Of a DNA stretch of 58,049 nucleotides, positions 34,734-45,722 are shown piece by piece. The stretch is from Chloromonas sp. AAM2 (taxonomy: Eukaryota; Chlorophyta; Chlorophyceae; Chlamydomonadales; Chlamydomonadaceae). The position numbers were made by a program, and so were the translations under genes. The stretch is taken from the NCBI GenBank assembly GCA_004335635.1, contig QAXH01005217.1, forward strand, positions 12,648 through 70,696. Reading direction: 5' to 3'. How positions within the stretch are numbered: position 1 is the stretch's first letter; each line of letters opens with the position of its first letter. The notes beneath the pieces were generated by a model, which saw only the letters and a program-made list of their open reading frames with translations, was not told the DNA's origin and searched no databases.

Positions 34734-36610
34734 GTTTTACATTAAAAACGCTCTCTTGAACGCTATTGGTGACTAAGGCGCCAAATTTTTTTGATTTTCG
34801 TTCTTGCTCAGGATTGGCCAGGTCGATGCCCAACCCGTCCTGCATGCTGTGATGCATTCCTTGTGTAATAATGTGTACTAGGTTGTTAAGACGTGCTAGG
34901 GTTCCTGGGTCATGTGACGGCTGCCCTGATGCAGGCAGCTGTACGTGTGGCTGCCCTGTCATGACTATGTCCAAGGTTGGGGTGTGGTGTGGTCTAGGGT
35001 GGCGGGGGGTGGGCTGCGATGAGGTACCATGTGCCTTGCACACGATTGTGGTGAGGGGTGGCTTGGTGTGGCGTGCCTACTGTTTCTAGTGGGGTGGTGT
35101 GATGTGTGGCGTAATGTGTGGTGTTGGGAGGTTGTCAAGTGGGTTGAGGTGGGCTCAGGGGTGCCCCATACAACACAGTGTATTGCACACAGCGTGTTGC
35201 ACACAGCTGGGCACTAAGGTACATGCCTTACTCCAACCTTGCAGCCTGGACCAGAACCCTGAACCCCATTGGTCCCAGCTCTGCATCCATCCCATGTGTG
35301 CCCATGCGTGCCCATGTGTGCCCATGCGTGCCCATGTGTGCCCATGTGTGCCCATGCGTGCCCATGCGTGCCCATGTGTGCCCATGCGTGCCCATGCGTG
35401 CCCATGTGTGCCCATGCATGCCCATGTGTGCCCATGCGTGCCCATGTGTGCCCATGCGTGCCCATGCGTGCCCATGCGTGCCCATGTGTGCCCATGTGTG
35501 CCTACTTGTGCCTATTTGTGCCCATGTGGCCCTGTGCGCAGGCGGGTGTGGCCACCCTGCGCCCATGTCCCGATCTAGAGTCCTGGACCATGCGGCTGTT
35601 GCCCATAGTCATCAGCACCAGCGCTACCATGTTCTACGGGAACGCCGCCTACCTCACACTAAGCGTCGCCTTCATACAGGTGTGACCAAGACTTTTGCTG
35701 TTTGACCGAGGGCATTGGCAGCTAAACCACGTGGGTGGGTGGGTACAGCACGTTTGGGTGACTAGATGCATGTGACCGTTGCCCGGCCGTTTCCCAACAG
35801 CAAACCTTACCTACGCCAGTTTAATTGTTGCCCTCAAACTCACGTGGATAGTACAGTTGTGCTGCAATAACCATGTACATGTTACACGTCCTGCCACCCT
35901 TGTTTTGCTTGTCTGTCTGTTTGTTTGCTCCAGATCCTCAAAGCGTTCACTCCTGCGCTGACGCTTGTGCTGTGCGTGGCTGCGGGGCTGGAGCGCTCCT
36001 CCTGGCCGCTGCTGGCGAGCGTGCTGCTCATTGCAGGCGGAACGGCAAGGTGGGCTGGTCAGCATCGCTAGTACATGTTTGGAGGCAGGCATGCGGGTGG
36101 CAAGACTGGGCCAATACCATGCATCATCAGTATTGAATGGCTTGACGTCATGGTTCAACCCACGGTATCACAGCTTGACACGACATAGCAGGCGGAACGG
36201 CCAGGTATGTGTGTGGGCGTGTGGCAAGGCTCGGGTCGCGGTGATTTGCGTGCGCCCACACATCCGCAGCTGTGCCCCTGCTCCGGCCATGGCATGGATT
36301 GGCATGTATATGAATGTCTTCCGTGGTGTGTTCTGGACATAGCAAGGCACCTGATGGTCATGGCTAGATGGTGACACAGATCTGCCAACAGCACTCTTAT
36401 CATCATTATCATCATCATCACATGGCATCCGCAGATTTGTCTAAAACATTGCTCTAAACATGAAAGCAATAGCAGGTGGGCTTCAGAGTGCTGCATGCGA
36501 ACCCATTGCCTCACAAAATCCCTCAGGAAACAGCAATGAATGCATGATGCCACATGATGAGTTGCCCGTTGTGTTCACATGGATCAGATTGTGCGTGCGT
36601 GCGTGCGTAC

Positions 36611-36661
<51 letters not shown>

Positions 36662-37142
36662 TGTGTGTGTGCGCGTGTGTGTGTGTGTGTGGCACTGATC
36701 TCACCCTTCCACGTGTGACCGCAGTGCTGTGCTGGTTGAGAGCGGCACTCCCTCCTTCCACGTGTGGGGCTTCATCAACTTCCTCACGTCCTCAGTGACA
36801 GAGGCAGCACGTGTGGTGGGTAATAGGACTAGGTTCAAGTTGACTTGGCTGTTGTCGCTAAGGGTACAGTGCTGACCACTGACCAGTAGGTTACCTGCAA
36901 AATCCCTTCCCGCCTTGCCCCTGCTGAGCAGTCTTCCACGGCCTGAAGGCGCTGTAAAAACCAACAACACACTGTGTCAACTCACAAAAGTGCACAAGAG
37001 CAACATGGATTGGGGTTTCGTCTGCTGTGCTTGGTGTCCGCTCAGGGTAAAGTGGTTGATCAAGCGACTAGTGTGCACTTGTCAGGACAGCGTCGGTATT
37101 GCCTTATTGTTATTATTATTATTATTACCATTATTGTTATTA

Positions 37143-37191
<49 letters not shown>

Positions 37192-40159
37192 TATTGTTAT
37201 TGTAGTCTTTGATGCAAGTAGCCCCCCTGACGAAGCCGTACTTTCAGTGAGGGGGGTTGGTTGTGGAAGGTGACTTATATACGTTTTACAACAACGCAAC
37301 AAGTACGACACCAAGCATGCACTGGGCAGTATACTAGCATTGGTTGCACCACACACTGGACTGCAATACCTCACCCGACACATGCACAGCACACCCATTG
37401 CGCACTAGCCAGGCAACATCGGTGCTGCAGCACCTTACCAGTTACCACACACATGCACCACCAAGTGCAAGGCTGCAAGTGCAAACACCACCTGTGCTAA
37501 CGACACTCTCATAGCCGCTGCTCTGGCCTCACAAACATCAACTGTTGCCTTGGAGCACGGCAGCCATTTCCACGTGGCAGCGGGAGATGAGAAGTAGGGG
37601 CTATATCGATCTAGATTGTTGACGAAGATGAGGGCGCTGCATGCATGGAGGTGCATGGGATGACTGCTGCTGCATGCATGGAATGGTGACTGTTGCATGC
37701 ATGGGATGGTGACTGCTGCATGCATGGAATGGTGGCTGCTGCATGCATGGGATGGTGACTGCTGCATGCATGGAATGGTGGCTGCGCTTTCACTGTTGGT
37801 TCGTTTTGGCGACCTGTGTCGTGCCTGACTGAGCTAACAAGATTGAACTGGTCCGAGCCGACAAGACAGTGGTGTGCATCCATCGGAGGACTGCCCAACA
37901 CTTATTGATCATGTGCTTGTGTTTTCAGGTTTGCAATACGTGCTCAGAAATGGCTTGCAGTTTTCACATCTGAGCCTGTGATGGTGTCTTTGTTGTCTTT
38001 CAGGTCGGTGCCGAGGTGTTACTTGGTTCCGCACGGTATAACAGCGCTGAGGCGCTCGTATACATAGGAGGACCCACGTGCGTTGTACTGCTGGGGTGCA
38101 GGTGCGTGCGTTACTGTCCGGTTAGGGCTCATCACACTGTACTGTATGAGCTGTCCTGTTGCGGGTCCGCTCCTTGCCTGCTCCGTTTGCCTCTGCCACC
38201 CGGCAGGCAGCGTTTTCTGCTAGCATCGTACATCGTACTAATTTACTTTAAGTTTCAGATGCAGTACAACGAACCTACAAGAAAGAGACGAAAACAGACA
38301 AATTTCTGCCAAACTTGCACGGAGACCGCCTTTGAAACCGATAACACGATGATTTAGTGTCAAGCATTTGCTAGAAACAAACGCTGGCGTCCCACCCTCC
38401 GACCCTCTGCCTGCCGCGACACTGCCCTGCCCACCCGCCCGCCTTGTTTCCCTGCATCAGCATTTCATGGCTATTGATCGACTTTGAGCTCATTTGTCCC
38501 TGGCTTGCGGCACACAGCCCGTATGCGCATCGCGCGCATTGACACGGATATGGAAAGGCACGACCATAACAACACTAGAAGAGCTCCACAAGCTGAGCGA
38601 CACCTTGGTCCCGCCTTGTTCCCCTGCTTGGCCATTTTGAGTCCTGTTTTCCTGGCCTGCAGTGCGATATGGGAGGCCCAGGCCATCCTTGGGGGCACGG
38701 GGGCGCTGCTCCTTGCGCAGCCGGGCGCCTTTGCAATCGCCTTCATGCTCTCATTCCTAGTCAACCTGTCCTGCTTCTTCGCTATCAGGTGGGTGGGGAG
38801 GCGCCCTGGAGATGCCAACGGGTGCAAGCAGCTGCTGCAGTGGGATGTGGAGCCACAGCCACGGTCGCATTTACATCTACCAAATTTCAATAGAAACTCA
38901 TGGGAATGGGGGTTTATGGAGATGTCGACCCGTGCGTATGCAAGTGTGCATTTTGCGACAGTCTGAGGGCCAAGGGTTGCGGCTGACGGGCGCACATCTA
39001 CCGATGGCATGCCAACGATGCCAGAATGAATCCGCCAATGCCAATGCCATTGCCCAGCAGCTACTCAGTACCGTGCTGTTTGTTGAGCATGACACCAAGC
39101 TTGGTTACTTGGTCCGCCAATGCCAATGCCATAAAGAATCCGCCAATTCCAATAATGCGGCAGCAGCCACTCCACTCAGTCAAGATGGCATGCTCAAAAC
39201 TGACCAACTCTGGCCACAAAGCCCAGCAGACCAACCATGCAGCGCAAGACACAGGCAACTCCAGCACATGCGCACCACAGAGCAGGGAAGCGCAAGGAGG
39301 CCTGCATGGGCCGCCACCCGGCAAACATCAAGACAGGGTGGTGTGGGTGGGAATCAGAGCGGTGAATTGGTTGGCTGTTCAGTCAACAGTCTGTTATCGT
39401 GCCAGTGCCTTCCATGCTTTTGGTAGGGTATAGGGCCGGAGTTGGGACAGCAGACAGTGGGCCGGGCGACTTGAGCTACTCGCTGCATTGCGGTTTAGTA
39501 AGGGTTGATCACCTGGTTACACAGTGACCTCCTAGCATCATGGTCATATCGAATGTCGGGTAATACCAATGGCAAGGCATCACATGTGTTATTCCGGCCT
39601 CCTTGCGTGCTGACACAAGACATTGATGAGGTTGAAGTGGCAACTGTTATGCAGCTTAACAGACGTTCCTGTCCGTTTCTTGTGTGCAGGTACACGAGCT
39701 CGCTGACCTTCAAGGTAAGCGTAACTGACGCGAACTGTACTCCAAACTTGCACAAGTGGAATGGTTGTCTCGAGCTTGCACTCAATGTCCAGGTTGATAC
39801 AGGTTGTGAGCAAGAGGTGTTCCGCTTTCACCACCACCGCACCATGCAATTGGGGCATGGCAAAAGCAGTGACGAAGCAAGTGGTAATCAGTAGCAAGAA
39901 AATTCAATGCTTGACAGACATACTCGGCTTTTGTGCTCTGTATTGAACAGTTGACAACCTGTCCTGTTGTCTGCAGGTGGCTGGGTGTTTAAAGAACGTG
40001 GCAGTGGTGTGGTATGGCGTGGCAGCTCACGGAGAAAGTGTGACCACCCAACAAATGTTCGGTTATCTGTTATCCCTGGCGGGTTTCGCCATGTATTCAT
40101 GGGTTAAGAGCAGCCAAGGGATAGGACCTCAGCCAGGAGTGCGAAGAACAAAACCCTAA
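34036..40159 (+). CDS. Triose-phosphate / nucleotide-sugar transporter family protein
   Basis: Nine exons (34036-34124, 34539-34704, 35542-35679, 35934-36049, 36725-36815, 38004-38101, 38663-38788, 39690-39714, 39977-40159) join in phase to give 343 residues, the usual length for this drug/metabolite superfamily branch. The N terminus is short and basic. Recognisable segments are ALIVANKHLYQMGFTHPFFV (helix 1-2), AYLTLSVAFIQ followed by ILKAFTPALTLVL, GTPSFHVWGFINFLTSS, and YTSSLTFKVAGCLKNVAVV followed by GYLLSLAGFAMYSWVK at the end. About ten membrane helices are expected. The family exchanges sugar phosphates or nucleotide sugars in plastid or Golgi membranes. The substrate cannot be read from the sequence. 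No plastid transit peptide is evident, which favours Golgi/ER. Intron 2 starts in a GT array and ends just after a 10-bp minisatellite. Confidence 0.88.
34705..34733. repeat. (GT)n starting exactly at a 5' splice site
   Basis: Exon 2 of the transporter ends GTGCAG, and the intron begins with an uninterrupted GTGTGT run of about 14 units. Every unit is a potential GT donor. Confidence 0.92.
35291..35520. repeat. 10-bp minisatellite CCCATG(T/C)GTG
   Basis: About 23 units in intron 2 of the transporter, alternating TGTG and GCGTG variants, ending about 20 bp before the exon 3 acceptor. It makes long repetitive open frames on both strands (GTHGHAWAHM and PMCAHAC types), which are artefacts. Confidence 0.95.
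36597..36691. repeat. (GT)n microsatellite with GC interruptions
   Basis: A run of about 95 bp in intron 4 of the transporter, ending 33 bp before the exon 5 acceptor. Confidence 0.95.
37102..37203. repeat. (TTA)n trinucleotide repeat
   Basis: About 34 units with ATTACCATTATTG interruptions in intron 5 of the transporter. Confidence 0.95.
37660..37785. repeat. 23-bp minisatellite rich in GCATGC
   Basis: About five units of TGCTGCATGCATGGAATGGTGAC in intron 5 of the transporter, alternating GGAATGG and GGGATGG. Confidence 0.9.
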
Positions 40160-41405
40160 CAAAAAGTGACAACGTGTGAATCAAGCTCCATGTGACCGGG
40201 TTGCTAACGCGCTATGCATGTGTTCGACTCACTTCAACTGGACCTGTCTCGCATTCCTTCTGGCTCTAACTTAGGCATGGTTGCATGCACGACATGCAGT
40301 GCACAAACAAGCTTACGTGCTCTTGATTCTCCAGTTACGCTCCCTGCTCAGTGTTAGCATGCTGACACTGCTGGCCGTCGGCACATTCCCGCAGCATGGA
40401 ATATGGTCGGCACATGCCCGCACGTGGCCGCGTATGATATAGGCTCACCTGGCAAACATGGTGTCGCACGGCCCAAGCCATCATTTCTTACCGGCCCCAC
40501 ACCCCCACCAACATTCCGTTGTGTGGTGTCCGATGTACTAGTCCGCCTGCTGAGTGGCTACCATGCAAGGCAGGGCTTCGCTGTTTCAGTTCTCGGCGAG
40601 GAAAAGGCCTTGCGACATATGCCGATCCGAGCCACTATTGCATGCATGCAGCACACACAAGCACCTTCACACATGCAGCACATATCACCAAAGCAGAGTG
40701 ATTCGGAGTCTTTCCTCCTCTGAGCCTCCTCCCTCTGCATGAAAGTACGGCTGTACTTCGAGCCCTGCACGCAGCTGGAATGGTTGGTTTCAGCTTGCAC
40801 ACAGTGGATGACACAGCTTGTGAATGAGAAGTTCAGTGGTAGACGATCATATGCCATGCAATCCGGGCACGGCGAAGCAAAGACATGTAGCAGCAAGACA
40901 TGTCTGCACACTGTTGTCAAACTGTTGTCATGAAACGTTGTAGATGCTGCTAAGCTGGCCGCTGCCTTCTTGGCTGCTGCCACCTCGTTTGCGTCTGTAT
41001 CTTATGGTGCAAGATTGGTTCGTGACCTTATCACCCGACCTTGAGTAGTGCACATTCTTGCCAGAGGACTTGGTGCAAACACTGCATAGCTGCTCGTGCT
41101 TGTTGCCCAGGCTGTATACAACGGTGTGCAGGTGGTGAAGGTGTATGTGTTGCTGCTGCGTCTGCGCTGCCAAGTTGGCAGAGTGGCAGAGGCAGAGGAC
41201 GTCAGCTCGTGGGCCTGTCCAAAACCGAGTGACAAGCCCCAGAGTTGACAACACTGCGAAAACGGCCAAGTTCCACTCAGACTAACCGCGCTAAAGGGCT
41301 AGAGAATTGAAGTCTTAAAGTAGAAGTGGAAATAAGTAAATCTGCCTGCCGCCAACTCGTTCGCGTTGGCTTGAGTTGGCTTGAGGTTCGAAGTCAAAGG
41401 AGCAG
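40160..41405. other. Intergenic stretch between transporter and sulfotransferase genes
   Basis: No gene is recognised. The segment 40755-40890 loosely resembles 39740-39890 (shared GAATGGTTG, GCTTGCAC, ACCATGCAATTGGGGCATGG-like stretches), suggesting an old duplicated repeat. Confidence 0.4.
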
Positions 41406-44400
41406 ATGACCGAGATGGACTGCCGACATCGGACGCTCATCCTCCTAGCACTTATGGGCTCCATGGTTGCATCGCAGCAGAACGTCACATTGCAGGGGAG
41501 CCGAGCCACAAACCTGACAGCAGTCACGTCAGCAGTGCAGTCACACGCGCAGACACCAGCAGTGCAGTCGCAGGCGCAAGCGTCAGCAGTGCAAGCACAG
41601 GTGCTAGCGTCAGTAGTCACACTGCAGTCACCGGTAGAGTCGACACCAGCCAATGCCAGCCAGCTGGTGCTCAGATTTTGCGAACCGCACAGCACCAAGC
41701 ACCCGTTCGTCTTCTTCTGGCAAAGGTTGGCAATTCCTGTTCATAGCATGCAGCCTCTATCCCAACGTGCGTCAGCGTCATCCGGGGGGGGTTACCGGGG
41801 GTACATGCGCTGCTGGTCGGCACATCCTGTTTCCGTTGACTTGCGCTGCACCGCAGCGAGGCCAATGTGCTCCGTGCAGGAAACCAGCAAGCACAAGAGG
41901 AGTGATCCACACCCATGCGTCCACTCACACAATTTGCAACGCCATATGCGATGCAGGAACACAGCTGGAGTAAACCTCATAAAAAGTATCCAGGCGGCAA
42001 GTGCTAAGCACAACTACACAGCAGCACTAGAATGTGTGAATGGCACAGTGTGTTCACCCGAACTGGGGCGACGGGACTGGCGTCATCAGGTCGGTGTTAG
42101 TGTCATTCACGATTCATCATTACATGGCTGATCATGACTAAATCCACGGTATCACAGACAAGCCATTTGCGCGTGTGCACCGTCTTGTGTGTGTGTGTGT
42201 GTGTTTGCACGTGCATGTGTGAGCATTGCGCGTGTGTGTGAGAGAGAGGAAGAGATAGAGAGAGAGAGACTCAGTGGCCCTCAGCAGCTTCCATAGCGCT
42301 CGCAGTTGACAGAACTGAAGGCCTTTCGGGTATCTATAAAGACTGCATTTAGTGATGTGTTGAGGTATCGTGCTAACATGGCCCAATGCCGCATGCTGAA
42401 CAGTGCATCGCCTGTCCCCGTGTTAATAGGGATGTTAAACCATATTGGCAGTCTACCAGCTGGTTGCACAGGTGTTGGTGGGCAACACCTGTGGACGATC
42501 ATGATGTAGACCTTGCTGCAAACCTTCAACGGTTTGATGCCTTTGTAATCATCTGACGCAAGCTAGCTGACATTGGCATGTGCTGTGTCTGTGCGTCAGT
42601 ACTTGCTTCATTTGTCATGTGTGTAGGCATGCGCATATGTGCCTGTGCGTACGTGTGCATGCCAGTGGAATGACGCAGGGCAGGAACACACGCCTGCTTG
42701 CATCTGCGTGTGGATTGCGGTTGAAATTGATGGGCATGCCCGCATGACGTGCGACATGCCATTGCCTGTCACGTCTTGCAGATCTTAGCAGGCCACTTCA
42801 CGTGGAGCAATGTGTTTGCAGGGCTCAAGTACAGGGTGCAGCAGCCGCCTATCACATGCCTAACCATCTTCCAGCATCCGTTTGAGAGGATTCGCTCGTG
42901 CTTCTACGCACATTGGTCGACCATGGTGCGTGGGTCACAAAGAGGGATTGGCGAGGGTGATAAGGAATCGCTTTACATTCACGTCACTGCGTGCAATGCG
43001 CACGCGAGCGCCGTACCGCTACTCTACTGTTAATTGCGTTGGTATTATTGCTGTATTGCCACACGCTGTGCGCAGTACATTGGACCTTTGTGTTCTTATA
43101 GTTACTAATTTGTTTTGTTATAGATAGTCACTGCTGCTGTCGTTATTGTTGTTGGTGTTGATGCATGCAATGTGCAAAAGGACATGTCCGCAATCTGGGG
43201 ACAACATGAGACTCACAGTCAATTATTACAAGCCGTATGCGAATTTATAGATGGCGTACTCGTACACCGGCAAGTGCTGCCAAACCTGATGACAAGGGAG
43301 GCCGCTGGGGGTGCGCAGAAAAGGGCAAGCAGGGATCTGCACACCAATGGGGGTCACAAGCAAGCAGATTCCAACATGCCGGTTTGTTGCCGTGCCGTGT
43401 GCTGCAGATGGATTGGTCCGAGCTCACACCAGAGCAGGTAAGGAAACGAGTGAGAAACTGCGGATGGATGTGAAGGTGGACGGGTAATAGGGTCATATGG
43501 TTAAACGTTTGTGGGTAGGCGTCGTTGTCCACATTGTGCGACCATCTCGCGGTAATTCTACGCGACAAGTGCACTGCCATTTGCTGGCGATGCATGGCAA
43601 CAAGCGCCTAACAAGCACAAGCCGGTCAGAGCAGAGCATGTCAGAACACCTGAAAGCACAAGCTTTTCAGAACATTTGAAAGCACGAACATGTCAGAACA
43701 TCATGATTTGGGGGCTGCAGCGCAGAGCAGAGGCAGAGCAGAGGGCAATCAGCTTGACAGGCAATCAACATGGCATCACGCGGCTTCAAACCCTGACTGC
43801 TGACCAACGCTATCTAACCCTCACCTGCCCGGCTGCAGATGCGTCAGGTGCTGACCGAGCGCCGCACAGCCACGGGCCACGGATGCATCAACGAACCCAT
43901 CAGACTTTTCTCAGGCTTCTCTGACGAGGTGAGTGGCTCTGACAAGGTGAAGGAGCCTATCACTAGTCGTCCCCTTTTATTGAGGGCACACCACTAGTTG
44001 CCCCTTTTTATCAATCCTCACTATGTGCTGTTGCAACAATTGACTAGGCCGGCCTGACTTCCCTATGCTGCTACAGCCTTTCTCGTTCTTGGCTGTTGTA
44101 GCAGGCATTCAGTCATTTGACCTACTCGCGATTGGCATCATCAGTTGCTTTCTGCTGGGTTGGTTGCCGTTTGCAGGCGATCATCAATCAGTTAGGCCAG
44201 CACCCTGCACTAGCAAGGCATCTCACGCAGCTGGCCATGAACAATCTGGAAGCGTGTGTGGTTCTCATGCAAGTGAGTGGCACATGGGTGTGATCTGGTG
44301 TGTAGTGTGTGGATGAGCACATGACTGATAGGTGGGGAGCACGTGTCAAGGGGTGAAGCGAGTGAGCGTGCCGCCACAAGCAACAAGCAGTCAACTATTC

Positions 44401-45722
44401 CCACCATTCTTCCACACGTGGGGCTGGCATGATGTGTCAGAGGATGTATCACGCGTGCACATGTGCAGTACAGGCACCATGAGTTCACAGAAGACTGTTC
44501 TGCCGTGGACCATTGCCTGTGTCCATCATTCTCCACCCAAACCCTGTCACGACCATGTTCTGGCAGGGTTCAAGACTGCGCACAGCCCATCCAAGACTCC
44601 ATGTGAACAGGATTGTGGCATACCATAAGATGGCAGTGGTGGTGGCCACCCCTCGGGGTGCTATTCTGTGTCACATCAGCGGGCTGGTCGTGAGTGCTCA
44701 CACGCGCTTCCTGCCTGCAGGCTGACTTGTATCGTAACCGCACCAAGCATGTGCTCGACCGCTGGGTGCCGTGGCTCAACGCCACCAACATCACGGACCC
44801 GGTCAGCACAAGGCAGCAACCCGAAGAACTGACCGAGGAACAGCAACAGGTGGGGATGAATGTAGGGGATGGTCTGTGAAGGGCGAGAGAGCAATCACCA
44901 GCTCAATTTTGAACAAGGCGACAGCGTCGCGATATGTGACTGCTGATAACAGTTTCTGTATCACATGTTGAGAGAGGCAGACCACTAGCTCGCCCACAAA
45001 AGTAACAAAGGAGACTTTTATCGTGTCGTGTTGGTCGCCACTGTGGCGATCACCCCACAGCGCCTAGTTGCTTGAGTGTGAGTTGAACGGCCTGACCTCA
45101 CGGTCAACCCACAGAACGACCCATGGAGACGGCACCCTGACAGGCTTAATCCGCCTTGGAAATCACAACAGGGGCCAAAGGGTGCACGCCTTGCGCTCAA
45201 ACAACCATTCCTGTCTCGTTCTGTGACCAGAAAACGTTGTCGAGCTTTTAAAGTGGGAGCTGGCAATGAATTCTGTGTCCTCAGCTGTACTGGTTGCCCC
45301 ATGTCGAGCTTTCCAGTGACGGCTCATCGAAATGGACAATGTTTTTCTTCAGCTGCGTTGACCTGTCTCTTTTTCAGTGACATTCAACGAACAAAGCGGC
45401 ACTGTATGTCTCTTGTTCTGTGACATTCAACGAACAAAGCGGCACTGTATGTCTCTTGTTCTGTGACATTCAACGAACAAAGCGGCACTGTATGTCTCTT
45501 GTTCAGTGACATTCAACGAACGAAGTGGCACTGTATGTCTCTTGTTTGCAGGTGATTCGGGAGGTGGCCGCGCCAGAGTTTGAGCTGTACAGATGGGCCA
45601 GGCAGCGGTACATTCAGCAACTAAGGGAGCTGCGCAGGGCAAGCGCCGAGCAAAATGACACATGCATACCCAACCCATACAAGCGACCGCCCTGTCGGCT
45701 ATGCGCCCCCGAGGCAAGATAG
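41406..45722 (+). CDS. Secretory-pathway sulfotransferase
   Basis: Eight exons (41406-41725, 41957-42089, 42782-42925, 43408-43437, 43839-43928, 44177-44272, 44721-44849, 45552-45722) join in phase to give 370 residues. The protein opens with a signal peptide or anchor (HRTLILLALMGSMVASQQ) and an Ala/Ser/Gln-rich stem. Across the first junction it reads FVFFWQRNTAGVNLIKSI, which fits the 5'-phosphosulfate-binding loop (usually PKTGGTSL) of membrane sulfotransferases. LAGHFTW and TIFQHPFERIRSCFYAHW fit the HFxxL/3'-phosphate-binding segment, with Arg and Ser placed as usual. EFELYRWARQRYI near the end matches the family's C-terminal helix. It should transfer sulfate from PAPS to a glycan in the Golgi. 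The loop lacks the normal Lys (Arg-Asn instead), which is odd. A further small in-phase exon between 44272 and 44721 is possible. Confidence 0.78.
42187..42271. repeat. (GT)n and (GA)n microsatellites
   Basis: A GT run followed by an AGAGAG run, in intron 2 of the sulfotransferase. Confidence 0.9.
44985..45080. repeat. Dispersed repeat related to 55165-55260
   Basis: CACTAGCTCGCCC is followed by AGTAACAAAGGAGACTTTTA and CACTGTGGCGATCACCCCAC. The copy at 55165 matches in the same order (CACTAGCTCGCCC, AGTAAAAAAG, CCTGTGGCGGTCCCCCGAC). It lies in intron 7 of the sulfotransferase. Confidence 0.6.
45378..45549 (+). repeat. 43-bp minisatellite abutting the last 3' splice site
   Basis: Four units of 43 bp start TGACATTCAACGAACAAAGC and end in CTCTTGTTCTG or CTCTTGTTCAG. 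The last unit supplies the pyrimidine tract of the true acceptor (TTGTTTGCAG at 45551). Acceptor-like CAG also occurs at 45377 and 45506. Use of either keeps frame but begins with TGA, a stop. Confidence 0.92.

Noticed and set aside
35155..35705. Open frames of GTHGHAWARM and PMCAHAC repeats on both strands
   Set aside because: The 10-bp array has no stop in several frames. They lie in a transporter intron and do not look like proteins.
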